Below, piece by piece: positions 11,131 through 24,746 of a stretch of DNA of 64,000 nt. Under the pieces are notes generated by a model that saw only the letters and a program-made list of their open reading frames with translations, was not told the DNA's origin and searched no databases. The DNA is taken from NCBI GenBank assembly GCA_029891385.1, contig CM057234.1, positions 25,406,350-25,470,349 on the forward strand. Direction: 5' to 3'. Position 1 is the first letter of the stretch. The number at the start of each line of letters is the position of its first letter. The stretch is from Erythroxylum novogranatense. Taxonomy: Eukaryota > Streptophyta > Magnoliopsida > Malpighiales > Erythroxylaceae. A program made the translations under genes and the position numbers.

Positions 11131-14100
11131 AATAAAAATTTCGTCCTCGAAATTTCATATACGATTTATCCGGAAGGCATGGGAGTCCTTTTTCATAATA
11201 CCCTCTGTTTCCCACTGTTTTCACTACACGACCAAATGCAGATCCAAAACAATCAATTTTCTCAAACTCTCCATTATTTTACTGCTTTCTCATGATTATG
11301 CGCAATTTGTCACTTTCAATATCATCACTATCAATAACATATATATCGAATCCTAACAATATTTCCAATTCCATCTATGAACCACTTTGTGAATCCGAAC
11401 CATCTTTTAGGTTTTAGCCTAACTTACCAATCCATAATTCGATTCATACCACAATCACATAGAGGCCCCTCATCACGAATTCAATTTCCTTTAACTACAT
11501 CTTTATTTCCATCTAAGTACCTTTTTGCCGAGGCCATACCCTTCAAAATATTTCATTTATCGCTTATCAGATTTCGTTATTATCAAAACACAAATCTCAT
11601 GATATTTGTAACCTCAGTGTGAATCAATTCGATTCATTGTCACCATCTTAAATTCCTTAACCTTTCACTTTATTGCCCTGATCACATAATATAAGGGTAA
11701 CGACTCCTTTTTGGCAATAAGACCCCTTATACGCTTTTCGAATGGTGACACCAATATAATGATTGTCATGCCATAATCCCTTTGCACTATATATCAATCT
11801 CATATCAATGAAGTCCAAAATTATCAATTTCACATTTGTCTTCGTGAGTCGAGCACGTTGATTAATCACACACGTCATCGTTCAATTTAATGATTATACC
11901 AGCAATTTCTTTTCCACAATACTTTTACTAGAACATAACGCTTCGATTGTTTCTTATGCTTTCTCGAACCATTTACTGATAATCATTTGATTTCCCAGTC
12001 TAACCTTTCAATTACTCTGTCAATACACTCTTGCTAGTACATAAAGCTTCGATCATTCCTTACATTTTCACTAACAGTTCCCGTAATAAGTATCACCCAT
12101 ATCTCTTAATCCGAACTATACCTATCACTTTCCTCACAATTGGAGTTAATTCCCGTTCCTCAATACAGTTTACAATTTCTACATCCTCACTTCGGGTTTT
12201 GCCAATCCGCTTTGATGCACACCAACTTTGAACTTCTCATAGCTAATAATATTTTCTTTTGCCCCATTTTGTCAGTTCGACTATAACACTCAATAATACA
12301 CTAGATTTGATAACCTTCTTACCCAAATTTTGCTCTTCTACAATTGAATTTATTTCTTTCTTTGTTCAATCCCTTGAATTGTACCATTGGCTTAGTTTGA
12401 AGAAATCACCATTGAATCCTTTAAATCATTCAAATGCGAAATATCTCAATCGTTATCGATTTGCATAATCATAGACATCTCCAAACTATTTACATGCGAT
12501 TAATGTCTCCAAGCTTTTAGGTCACACTCAGTATAACAAATTGCAAATCATCCATCATGATACCGCCCATGGAAGTATATTTACCCCAAGGTACATAAAA
12601 TCACTTTATACAATTTCAATAGATCACATCATACCCTTTACTGGGACACTTCAGTAAATATAGTAAAAAAAATTTCTTTTTTTTTTAAAATGTCTCCTTT
12701 ATGATCATCAGTCATAATATTCACACGTTTTCCTCAAATATTCTTGTTAATTTACTAAAACTAGAAAATCTTTGACAATTTCTATATGCATCTAGCATTC
12801 CGTTAGTTCTAATAAACTCCCAATTCCACATACCCATATCTTTTGAACTTCCACATTTTATCAAAACCTATATCTTGATTAATTCTCCCAATATCCCATG
12901 TTCGCATACTAATCCATCCATTATTCATTCAATTAGGTTAAGATTCACTCGTATGAGACTTGTATAACGACCAATTTCCTCAACTATCCCAATTTATCCA
13001 TTTCTTATGCTTATATCCTCTTATGTTTATATCCATTATCCACTCCAAACACAATTGAGACATGTTCCTTTTCGTAATACAATAAACTTATACCCATAGT
13101 TGACTCATATAACTCTTTCATGATCAAGCGTCTCGATGAGGAACAATTTCCTTATAATTTTCTCATCATAACATATTCGCCACAAGGTCCTTCATTTCTC
13201 CACATAGCTCAATTTATTCACAATAAATCACTCAACGACTTGAATAAACAATCATTATATCGATCTCGTACTTTCGAACATAATTACACAAAGTATACCC
13301 GAACTTTTAATCCCTCAAATTCGCAATTAATATTTCCTTAATATGCGTACTTCTCTTACATAATCAAAGTCATCTCATTAACGAGTACACTTTTTCAGTA
13401 GCATATTTTATCTCTTACGATTGAGTCATAAAACTTTATCAATCAACTATTTTCCATCTCTATATATATATTAGTGCCTCTTAATATTTCATGAAGCTCG
13501 ATCTCGAAAGGCACTTAAACAATTTCTTTTCCTCTACTATCTTGCCATACATCACCATAATCATCACATTCTATCTAACAATATATATCTCTATAATCCC
13601 ATCAATTTGCCCGTTAATAGATCATACTGCTAAGAATACCTTAATTGCATTTAATTCTCGATAACCATTCTCTTTTTGGTACCAATTCTTAATCATGGGG
13701 ACCTTACTATATTCATGTCCCTCATTTTATTCTCACAAGCTCATTACCGATGCTAACATCTTTAACTCTCTCACTTCTTTCGCAATTGATCATTTTGAGC
13801 ATTCTCCTGCCTTACTCTCACTCATTTTGAACTTGAGCTACCGGCATTATAATCGGAGCTTACGTAATAGGTCACCGATTACCTCCTATATCATATTCAC
13901 GTAAATTATTCATTTATGCTTGCTCAGTTCACCCATGATGGTAATCCCACTATCACATATACACTTACAGTGATCATATAATCTGAACTCAACAATCTTC
14001 CCATTTACACCCGTCCTCGCTTGTGAGGATCATATACAATCTCAATTCATTCACAACTAATCAGTATAAGCACTTTCATTTCTTCTTCTAACTCATAAAG

Positions 14101-14868
14101 GGATTTTTTTTATTTACACGAATTCTGGCTAGCAAGTAGCTATTAACTCATTAATTACAGGGTAACATTTTCACTTACCATAGGGCTCCCATAATCAGGT
14201 GTGCATTTACTTAGGTAGATCAATTAAACTTAGAACAACTTTTCATCTACCAAGTTCATTGTCTTTCTTTTCAATCTTTTCATTTTGCATTAGACCCATA
14301 TATTTCCATACTCAAATCAATATCACAGATATGAAATCATTCTTGATTTTGCACTTAATATATAATTTGACTCAAATCACCAATCCTTATTTATAACTCT
14401 CATCACGGTAATCAATCCCAATTGTAACTTTTCTATATCATAGATACACTTTATTTTCATTTACCTTATACCTTGTAAATCTTACCATTATCACATCTCT
14501 ATTTTTCCTCTATTAATTTACAACTATAGTCTTTATTTCTAACTCATATTCAAGGATATACCCAATATCACTCCAATTTTGCACTTCACAATATACCCAT
14601 CAATCTCAATACACTAAATATTAAATCTATCCGATCAAACCATACCCTCTTTCCTATTGTGCAATATCCATTACTTCCTTTTCTCACATTCTAACACATT
14701 ATCCTTTTCTCACTTTTTCTAATCGCTTAAGCGATTGAGACATACTTATGCATCGACTCGTATGCTACTTTGGGATCGATTGTCACCGTCTCTTAATAAC
14801 ATGACTTAAATGCACATAACTTGACACACATTTTTTTTTCAGAATGCCCAAGTAAGATTGTACTTCTG
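11131..14868 (-). mobile_element. Element B internal domain, conserved but non-coding
   Basis: About 3.7 kb with no gag, protease, RT or integrase motif on either strand. Many phrases recur in the internal regions of C and D, for example CATAACAATATTTCC-like near 11355, 41868 and 46248, and the CACCAATATAA block near 11745 and 42327. Conservation of non-coding sequence between separate insertions is typical of LARDs. Confidence 0.8.
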
Positions 14869-14881
14869 GGCTCTGATACCA
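14869..14881 (-). other. Primer-binding site of element B
   Basis: The minus strand reads TGGTATCAGAGCC, a full match to the usual iMet tRNA primer site, 6 bases from the LTR edge. Confidence 0.9.
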
Positions 14882-14887
14882 CCTAAA

Positions 14888-17800
14888 TGTAACACCCCAC
14901 TCCCGCAAGACCTGAACCCGACATCGACGGTGATATCCAGTCCGTGCCATGCAGGGTGGCGTGCCACATCACTCAGTAGAAAACTCAGTATAACTTTTTT
15001 TTTCTTAACACATACTCACACATATTATCGTGAATGCGGAAAACAATTTATATAGACAATTCAATAGCCTTGGGGCCCTTTTTACATTTACAATTTATTT
15101 CAGTCAATTGACTTTACAACTTGTCCAACTTAGTAATACAAAAGTCCAAGAATAGAAATACTAAGATGCAGAATGAACCGATCCCGACCACTTCTCCGCT
15201 TCCTCAACCAGCAGATGTCATCGCCTGGTTGCTAACGGGTATTCTTCTAAGTTCTGAAAATATATGCAAATTTTGGGTGAGTTTTGCGAACTCAGTGAGA
15301 AACCATCATCGATGGTTCACTCAATTCATGCATGTTCAATCAGCTTACCAAATATCACATACAATCACGATTCACAAATGTAATCTCAAATAATACATAC
15401 CATTACATTTCACAAATGTAAGGCGTATCACCTTTCATACAATCCAAATTCAATCATACCATATATGCAATGCACATAAGACCCTTTCCATTTTCATTAC
15501 GTTGTTGTGACTGTATGCTTTGGCTTGTCGATGCGGGCACATTCGTTGAGCGAGTGGCTCTGAAACATTGGGCTTGAAGCCTAATACATTGAGCACGAGG
15601 CTCGAATACGTTGGACTGAGGTCTGTGCGTTGGTGAAAGCTCTCATATCGTTAGGCGTGATATGCCCCGATACGGTGGTTGCTCGGTCCAATCGCCTTTA
15701 TCGATCATGTCCTTATGCATGAATGCATATGTTCCAATTTCTATTTACAGTTATTTCTATCACTTAGATTCAATGCCATTTCCTATTTCTTGGACCTTGA
15801 TCCGTATTTCAATCATATATTTTCCAATTTATTGTATCATACCATATCGCATTTAAAAGTCACATCAATGTATTGAAACAGACAATTAACACTTCAATAT
15901 CAATTTCCCATTTCCTCGGACCTTTGGTCCGAGATCTCAATATAAACATTCACACACGATTACACAAGTAGCGCCGTTATCTCATTCCAAATATTTGACA
16001 CCTATGGTCGAAATCAATCAAAATCAAACACACATAAACCCTCCATTATCTCCACATGGCATAATTGCAAAATCTTAAACACATAAAGGTTGAGGAACCA
16101 ACTAGATTACTCACTGTACTTCCGAGCTAACATCTGGAAGTTTCATAGCGTCGGTGAATCGGCGCTCCAAATGTGCCTCTATAACAAGCGAGAGAGAATC
16201 CGATCACTAATTATCCAATCCGAACTACTATAATGCACATGTAAGTGTATAATGTATGGTCATGAGATTTCCGGCCCTAAATCCAAATTTTTCCAATCAT
16301 AAAAATTCCATCAAAAATTAGAAAACTATAGCCACTGATAGCACTCAATTCGGACCCCGATCGGTCGAAAATAAATAAAACAATGACCATAGAACAATTT
16401 CCCGGGGCTCGTCAATTTCCGTCTCAAAATTTCCAATTTCTCATAAAATGAAATTCAATATTTCACTAATCCGATGCCTCAAGAATCAGGTCAATCGGAC
16501 GTCGGACGGAAAAGAAATTGACAAAAGAAACACCAAATACCAAATAATCAAATAATAATAAATAATAATAATATAAAAAATCAGATGGCCTCGTCACTAG
16601 GGTAGGCGTCGCCTAGTGATGCCGTTTGATCCGGCGTCGTAAGCTAGAGGCGACAGCGTGCATCTAGTGACGCTGTTCAACGAGCCTTGTCACTAGGGCG
16701 AGCCGTCGCCCTAGTGACCGGGCAATATACTATTCTCATTCATTCTTTTCTTTTTTTTTTTCAGATTTCTAAACCAAATTTCAATACCCATAACTCTTAG
16801 CACACAAATCAGAAAAATACAAATTATACCTTGTTGAAAAGATAAAAAAACCCTCTACAATTCTCAAGAAGACCATAAAAATCAATCTCACCCCTAAGGG
16901 TGTCAAAAATCCCTTCAAAGCTACTGCCTACTCAAATCCCATTAAAACAGAACAGTACATTGTAAATTCCATAACTCTCTGATTCTTCAGCCAAAAATTA
17001 CCACATAAATATGCTCAATAAGATCACAATGTCATCTACAACTTTCATGAACAACCCAAAATCAAATTTCATAACCAACTAGGTCAAACAATTCGACAAA
17101 GAATCTGTATACAGAAATTAACCAATCTGGTCAGTAATTTCCCAATCAGCATAACTCTTAGCACAAATGTCACAAAATTCACTACCTTATATCCCTGAAA
17201 AGATAAGATCTCAAACTTAAATTTTCATGAAGAACTCAAAATCCAATTCAATTTCTAACAATTTCAAAACTGTCATGCAAGTTACTGCCATGATCAGCAG
17301 TTCATAACCTAATGCAGGTTCAATATTTACAAAATCATAACTCCCAAATTTGACCTCTAAAAATTACATGTCATATATCATTTTCAAGATACTTTCTTCC
17401 TCTGCAACTTTTCAGAAGATCACTCACACCAATTCAGTTCACATAATTTGGTAAAATTTCTTCCAATCCGCAAGCTCACAAACTCAATACTTAGGCTAGG
17501 TTTCATCAAAATGCTCAAAACCAGTCAATAGAAATCAGTTCATATCTCCCAATATACAACTCCAAAATTAGCAAGATCAGTAGAAATGGAAAGCTAACTC
17601 AATATTCTACAACTTCCATGAAGACCATTTTCCCAAATTCCATCTCAATTAATTTAGAAAAATCAGCAAAATAATCAGGTCATATATGCGGGTACTGTTC
17701 ACAGACCCTACAACCAGAAACTTTCCATGCAAAAATTCACCTTCCTAACATTACAATTTAACAACACCTATTTCACACAAATTTGAAGCCAACATCCCAA

Positions 17801-19093
17801 AGTTTCAGTGGGCACAAACCTCATCTCATTTGCACACCTACACAATTAGTTATGATCAAAACATTTCAATAGGTTAAACACCAATTTTCCAGATTTCATC
17901 TATACCTCATCCTCTTCCATTCTATCACTTTACCTAAATTAATAGACATTCACTTACACCTCCAATTCAGCCACAAACTCAACACAACAATTATTTGTAT
18001 ACTAACACAAAATTTGGCAGTACTCACACAATCATTTTCATTACTTTCCTATACATCTAACCTTGCAAATCAATCCAAAACCAAGCCAAATCAATGGAAA
18101 CCTTATTCAATCATTCATCCATACACTAGCATATATTTAAACCCATTTAAACCTACCCTTATAATGATCAAATAAATATTCCAAGGATTCCCATGCATGC
18201 TTCTAACTACCAAAAGATTAAGTACAAACATAACTCTTACCTTCATCAAGTTACAAGCTCTCCATTCTTCAAGTATCTACTTCAATCTTCCAAGCTTCAA
18301 CCACTTCTTTACCTCTCACCAATACTCACGGCTATAACTCTAATACATATCTTACAAGACTTAAATTTGGTCTTGGTTGCAACTAAAGAAGAGGCAAGCA
18401 AGTAGCAAGAAGAAGTTCAACTATGAGAGGAAAAGAAATAATCGAAGGAGAACAACCATGATGGAAGATGCAAAGCCACGGATGAGAGATTACTTTTGGC
18501 TTTCAAAGTGAGTTGGTTTTGTTTTAATCCAAGACAAGAAACAAAAGTTGTAGGTGATGATGAAAAATCGATGATGAAGCATAATATAAGACAAAAGTAA
18601 GAAGCCACTTGGCTTTTAATGAATGGAAGAGTCAAAAGTGAGTTCATCCCAATTACTTAAGCACTAATCCCCACTTAAACTCTAAACAAGGCATTAATAT
18701 ACATCCCATAATTATTTATTCACTAATCTCATGCCATTAGGCAATCCCTTTTTAATTCAAAAAGGCTTACTCAGTCAGTTAGTTGGAATTTTCCAGTCCG
18801 GGCAAGAACCCCGAAAAATTCCAGAAAAATTCTCATAAATTCCTAAAAATGGGAAACAATTTATGACGCACTCCAAATAATTTTCCAAATACAACCATCC
18901 CATAAATTTCACAAAAGGTCTCAAATTGAAACCTGTAGGAAAATGTCATGACTGCATGTTATCATGTGCATATGCAAAACAATTATCAGTCATAGAGGCT
19001 ATATGCTGTATGCGCATGCCGAGTTATAATTTAATACTCCTAACATGTCCCAATTTACTAAAATACCCTTCTCATCGATGATAGGATGTTACA
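14888..19093 (-). repeat. Element B right (5') LTR
   Basis: This 4206 bp copy is nearly identical to 6914-11117 through the AT-rich half. Differences, many of them single-base gains or losses, gather in the CG-rich left third (14888-16730), including the GC cassette. Confidence 0.9.
16587..16727. repeat. GC-rich palindromic cassette, element B right LTR
   Basis: Counterpart of 8629-8762 with several indels and transitions relative to it (for example CTAGGGCGAGCC against CTAGGCGAGCC), far more than in the AT-rich flanks. Confidence 0.8.
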
Positions 19094-19098
19094 GTATA
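19094..19098. other. TSD of element B, right copy (GTATA)
   Basis: Exact match to 6909-6913. Confidence 0.9.
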
Positions 19099-20487
19099 GC
19101 CTTCTCCCGGCTGCCCGCTAATGGCACGAAGCTCCGATTTCGGACTCCTTTCACCGCTACACTGAACCGCATTGCGGGGAAGTGTAGTACGTTTCTATTC
19201 ACGATTGCATGACGCTATGCGGGGCCCATGCGACGCGTTGTTGGACCTAGCCAGACCATTCTGATATGTTATGTGTTTTAATTTTGTTTCTGAATGTTGC
19301 ATTCATATTTATGAAAAATTCGAGAATTTTTGAAAAATAAGAAAAAGTGAGATTACTATGGAAAGTTTTGAAAAATATGAAAAAAAAAAAGTTTGAGGAA
19401 ATTTTTTGAAAAATTATAAAGTTTGAAAAATCAGCCCTTTTGGCAAAAAGATTATGAAAGAAATGATTTCTGCTTATTGGTCATTTTATAAATGTGTTAT
19501 CCACGAGCTTCCGAGCTCACCCCCCCTTTCATCCCCATCTCCAGGTACTCGAACAGGAGATCGGATGAAAGATGGTCAAGGCGTCAATTTCGATATTTGT
19601 ATAAGTTTGGATTTTTGTAATGGATATGTATTTGGCTTAAGATAAGTTTGGGAAAGTTTACTTGCATATAAAGTTGAGTATTGTAAATGGATTTGGAAAT
19701 TTGTATATGAAATTGGGTGTGATTATGGGATATGTATTTATGTTTGATTCTGGGAATGAGTTTGAACTATGAAAATAGTAGATTGAATGACAAATATGAG
19801 ATTGTTTTAGAATTAGGTTTGTGTTTATCTGCTGATATCCCGGACGAAGGGTCCGGTGGATTCTGGTGTTTGTGTGATTAATTGGAAATTATAAAAGTGT
19901 TGTTTTGAACACTTTGCAGGTTTGGGTTAGGATAAAGGCAACCGTTATGCTGCCGAAATTTCGATTAAATGATAATAAAGTGTAGTTTGAGATGTGTATG
20001 GATTTGTATAAGATTTTGTATGATTGCTAAGTTTTGGGTTTAAGATTGAATTTCCTATGGGAAATTATATGGATGTGAATGATGTAAGAAATGAGGATAA
20101 GTAAAAAGAAAAAAAAATTATACTGGATTTTGGAACGTCTTAGGGTTTCCAACGCGATTGTGATCCTGTGTGCCTTCTTGTTCTCGGATGTCGGACATTT
20201 GTTAAGTATCGATTCCGCTTCGCTTCGTTTTGCTTCAGCACATTTGTTATGCTTCCGTCTTGATTTCTGAATTCGAATCGCTTTTCGATTCTATATTCGG
20301 TTCGCATTTGCTTTGCTTCCGCTTGCTTTGAGATTCGAGTTCGCTTTTACTATTCGCTTCCGCATTTTTGTTTTCGATGCGAAATTTCCGTTCGCCTCGT
20401 CATTCGCCTTCGTTTCCCATTCGATTCTGTTTCCTACGTTCTCTTCGTTTTTCGATTGGGATCCGGTTCCCGGATCGGGTTCCAACA
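19099..20487 (+). repeat. Element G, segment 2 of 2
   Basis: Continuation of G after B. It includes a GC-richer patch (19100-19260), a long AT-rich stretch, and near its end a run of diverged TTCGCTTC/TTTGCTTC phrases (about 20215-20460). It ends GGGTTCCAACA followed by TSD TTTTC. Weak overlapping frames on both strands at 20290-20600 come from this skewed run and are not gene-like. Confidence 0.65.
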
Positions 20488-20492
20488 TTTTC
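20488..20492. other. TSD of element G, right copy (TTTTC)
   Basis: Matches 3871-3875. Confidence 0.75.
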
Positions 20493-20940
20493 TCTTAAGT
20501 ATCTTGCCCAAATTGCCCTCATACCAAATTCTTTTAACTTTACTCTTACAATTCGGGAGTTCCGACTCTTAAGGACTGATTTGAAATTCAACTCTTTCCG
20601 AGTCACTCGTTTTCATACCCATCAATTTTCCAATTCAATCATTTCATTTATTTTGACTTTCATAATTCTTTCTAAAATTCAATAACAAGAATTCCTAAAT
20701 CATGTCTTTAATCGGAGTGTCATTGGTACAGTCATTGTACCGAAAATCTCATCGGTACCCATTTTGAAATTTTCTGGAGAATTCCCATAAAGCACTCCAA
20801 TTCAATTTCTCAATTACACAATTTCACATTTTTCGCAAAAATACCAAAGCCGGGAATTGTCACAAATGCGTGCACAATTTTGTGTACAGAAACACAACCC
20901 AATCCAAATTTACTATTTATCCTTCCCATCGGTGACAGGA
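20493..20940 (-). repeat. Element A 5' LTR, segment 2 of 3
   Basis: This resumes the minus-orientation LTR of A. The phrases GCCGGGAATTGTCAC, GTGCACAATTTTGTG and CCTTCCCATCGGTGA match the terminal part of the LTRs of B, C and D, which end CCCATCG..GGATGTTACA. The last 7 bases of the LTR are found on the far side of H at 33153-33159. Confidence 0.75.
20936..20940. other. TSD of element H, left copy (CAGGA)
   Basis: CAGGA here and CGGGA at 33148-33152, one transition apart. Joining the flanks restores the expected terminus of A's LTR, which supports the pairing. Confidence 0.75.
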
Positions 20941-23900
20941 TGTAACATCTCATCTCCAATAGGAAGGGTATTTTGGTAATTTGGGATGGGTTAGACGTAT
21001 TGAATTGAATCTCGGTATGAACATACAGCATATAGCCTCCATGATTAACGATTGGTTGCACATGCACATAGTATACATGCATTCATGACATTTTCCGGCT
21101 TAGGTTTCAAATTGAGATTCTTTGTGTAATTTATGGGGTAATTGTGTTTGAAAAATTATTTGAAGTGCGCCATTAAGTGTTTTACATTTTGGGATTTATG
21201 AGAATTTTTTTGGAATTTTTCGGGGTTCTTGCCCGGACCGGAAAATTCCAACTGACTGACTGAGTGAGCCTTTTCTGTACTGAAAAGGATTGCCTAATGG
21301 TATGGGATTATTGAATAAATAATGTTAGGATAATATTCTAGTGCCATGATTAGAGATTAATTGGACTTAGTACTAAATTAATTTTGGATTAGGATAAATT
21401 ATATTTTATTACTTTTTAAGCCAAGTGTTCCTTTGTAATTCATTGGTTTTGTCTTCCTTATCCCTCATCCACGACTTTTCTCCCTTTTGTTCTTAAAAAA
21501 CTCATTTTTGGAAAGCTTATTTTCCTTCATCCGAAACTTGTTTCTTCACCTTTGGTGTGTTTCTTTTCCTTCTTCAAATTTTCTTCTTCTCATCCCTTAC
21601 AAGAAGGTTTCCTTTGGTTCCTTGCTTGCTTCTCTCCACACATAGACCAAGCTAAATCCTTGAGAAGATGATGATATGCATGGTTGTTGTGATAACCATA
21701 GGTGTTGGGAAAGGTTGAGAGGTGTGTGTGAACTTGGAGAATTGATAGCTTGAACTTGTTTAAGGTAAGAGTTGAGTTTGTATTTATTCTTTTGATTGTT
21801 AAAAGCATTTATGGGGATCATTAATGCATGTATTTGATAATGGAAGTGGTAGGTTTGAATGGGTTTAATGCATGTTTGTGTAAGGGGATTGGTTATGGTA
21901 GTTAAAGTATGTGATAAGAATGTTGTTAATGATGTTTGTGATGTGTAATGAAGGGAAATAAAGTATGGAAGAATGTAGGTTTGTGCTGCCAATTTTGTGT
22001 CATTATAGAAGTGTATGTTTTGATGAGTTTGTGGTTGAATTAGTGGTAGAAATGGATACTTAGTGATGTGTAATTGATGTTAGAAGTGATAGGAGATAGG
22101 TAGTAGTTGAAAAGCTGGAAATTTCATTTTGACCTATTGGAATGTTTTGTTCATAACTAATTGTATAGGTGAGCAAATGAGGTGAGGTTTGTGGCCACTT
22201 AAACTTTGGGATGTTGGCTTCAATTTAGTGTGAAATAGGTGTTGCTAAATTGTAATGTTAGAAGGTCGAAAAGTTGCATGGAAATTTTCTGTTTTGGGGT
22301 CTGTGAACAGTACCCGTATTTATGACCTAATTAGTTTGGTGATTTTTCTGAATTAATTGATATGGAATTTGAGAAAATGGTCTTCATGAAAGTTGTAGCA
22401 TATTGAGTTAGTTTTCCATTTCCACTGATATTGCTATTTTTCGAGTTGTCTATTGGGAGATATGAACTGATTACTATAGACTGGTTTTATGCTTTGTGAT
22501 GAAACCTAGCCTACTTGTCAATTTTGGGAGTTTTCGGATTGAAAGCATTTTTGGTAATTTTTGTGAATTGAATTGGAGTTTGAATTGTACTGAAGAGTTC
22601 TAGATGACACATTGATCTAGAAAATGATATATGTATTATAATGTTTGGAAAACAGATGTGGGAGATATGGAATTTCAAAAACTGAACCTACATTGTGATG
22701 TTAAGTGCTGGTTAGGTCAGAAACTTGCATAACACATTTGAAATTGTTAGAGGCTGAATTGGAGTTTGGTTATTTCAGGAAGAATTGAAGTTTGAGGTTT
22801 TATATTTTCAGGGATAAAAAGTTCTGATTTTGCTGAATTGTGTACAGGGAGTTATATTTGTTATAAATTTACTGCTCAAATTGAATGGTTTCAGGGACAA
22901 CAACATTGAGGGAATTAATTGACTTGGTTAGCAATGGAATTTGATTTTGGGTTGTTCATGAAAGTTGTATATGACATTGTGAACTTGTTGAGAATATTTA
23001 TGTGGTAATTTTTGGCTGAATAATCAGTGAGTTCTTGAATTAGCAAGATACTATCCTGTTTTGATACATTTTGAGTAGGCAGTAGCTTTGATGGGATATT
23101 TGACACCCTTAGGGTTGGAATTAATTTTTATGGTCTTCTTGAGAATTGTAGAGCTTTTCATGATCTTTCCAACAAGCTATGGTTTGTATTTGTCCGATTT
23201 GTGTGTTAAGAATTATGGTTGTTGGAAATTCAGTTTGGCAATAGGAAAGAAAGGGGAAGGAAGAGAGGTAGAAGTTTAATTTGTTATTATTGTTTTTTTG
23301 GCATTAAGTGACCTACTTGCTTCTTTTATCAATTTCTTTTCCGTCCGACGTCCGATTGACCTGATTCTTGAGGCATCGGCTTCATAGAATATTGAATTTC
23401 GTTTTGTGAGAAATTGGAAATTTTTAGACGGAAAATTGACGTGGCCCCGAGTAATTGTCCGGTGATAACTGTTTTAGTTATTTTTGGGCCGATTGAGGTC
23501 CAAATTGGGTGTCGTCAGTGGCTATAGCTTTCTAGTTTGTAGATGGAATTTTTATGATGAGAAAAATTTGGATTAGGGCCGGGAATGCCATGAACATGCA
23601 TTATACACGTTTTAATTATTCCATGTGCATTGTTTGGTCATTCTAACTATCTGATTGGTAATGTTTACCTATTTTAATTGCTATAGAGACTTCGGTTGGA
23701 CCGTAGATCCACGGACGTGGCGAGACTTCCGGCATTAGCTCGAAGTTATTAGGTGAGTAACCTAGTTGGTTTCTCAATCTTGATGTGTTTAATAATTACG
23801 CGTTGATGCCGTATGGAGATAATGGATGGGAATATGTGTGTTTGATTTTGATTGATTTGGACCATAGGTATCGAAATATTTGGAATGAGATATCGAAGTG

Positions 23901-24728
23901 CTATAATTGATCTTCATGTGATTACTTGGGATTGACTTATGTGAATATGTTAAATGGGAATCGGTTATGGTGTAGATTTTGTTATTTGGACATTTGCATT
24001 CATGCATAATTGCATGATCGATAATTGGCGATTGTGACGAAGCGACCAACAAGAGCTTTAAGCTCAACGTGATTGGGCTGGAGCCCATAGTGATTGAGCC
24101 TCGGCTCACCGTTTATCGCCTTAATGGGACAGTTTTAGGCGCTCGATCACAACAACGTAATAAATTGGAAAAGAGTCACATCGCATTTCATGTGCACTTG
24201 AATTGGTTTCTTGGTGATATAATAATCATGTGGTACTTCGAATGTGGTTTAGTGAAATAACTATATGTATCTCGTGATATCTTGTGTATATGCATGAATT
24301 GGATGAACCATCGATGATGGTTTCTCATTTGAGTTCATAAACTCACCCAAAATTGCAAATTATTTTTCGGGAATGAGAGTAGACTTATAGCTCAGGAGGA
24401 TTTTTTCTCGCCAGTGTAGATTGAGTTGGCAAGAGAAGTCATGACACAGTGTGGTCGGTGGCACTTTTGAGAGATGACCTAGTTAGCTTTTGTTTGACTC
24501 TCTTTTGGACTAATGTACGAAAATAACTGGTTGTGTAATTATTGCTTTGAGGTTATGAAATGAGAAATTTATGGTTTCAAAAATTAGTGGATTTCATATT
24601 AATGCTTTATGATTTTCGATGCCATGTGGAGTGTTAGTGTTTGTTCGTAGCGCACCCTTATCGTAGGATGTGTATCGAAATGACCTACGGGCTTCCCGGT
24701 ACATATCCTATGGTAAGGGGGTGCTACA
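20941..24728 (+). repeat. Element H 5' LTR
   Basis: This 3788 bp LTR runs from TGTAACATCTC to GGGGGTGCTACA. It contains the degenerate repeats of about 180 bp (22370-23200), the CCGATTGACCTGATTCTTG block near 23352, micro-hairpins at about 24053-24105 and the ACCATCGATGATGGT palindrome at 24307-24321. It lacks the GC cassette seen beside the same block in B, C and G. Small minus frames at 21590-21992 recur in the 3' LTR and are LTR sequence. Confidence 0.92.
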
Positions 24729-24733
24729 TTAGG

Positions 24734-24746
24734 TGGTATCAGAGCA
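24734..24746 (+). other. Primer-binding site of element H
   Basis: TGGTATCAGAGCA, matching the initiator tRNA-Met primer type, 5 bases after the LTR end. Confidence 0.9.

Larger units (their letters stand above)
6914..19093 (-). mobile_element. Element B: complete LARD-type non-autonomous LTR retrotransposon
   Basis: The 12.18 kb unit has LTRs at 6914-11117 and 14888-19093, a primer site (14869-14881), a polypurine tract (11118-11130) and perfect 5 bp TSDs. The 3.77 kb internal domain has no gag-pol: only scattered frames under 100 codons occur. Long LTRs of about 4.2 kb with a non-coding internal domain of about 3.5 kb fit the LARD class. Its last internal bases next to the polypurine tract match the 3' end of the coding element H, so an H-like chromovirus is the likely source of enzymes (inference). 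It is inserted in G. Confidence 0.9.

Noticed and set aside
20215..20600. Possible gene in weak frames on both strands
   Set aside because: Produced by a skewed TTCGCTT-type run near the end of G; no start, domain or splice pattern.
21590..21992. Frames of 72 and 131 codons on the minus strand, repeated at 29994-30396
   Set aside because: They lie in the AT-rich part of the two LTRs of H and are antisense to the element; composition-driven.
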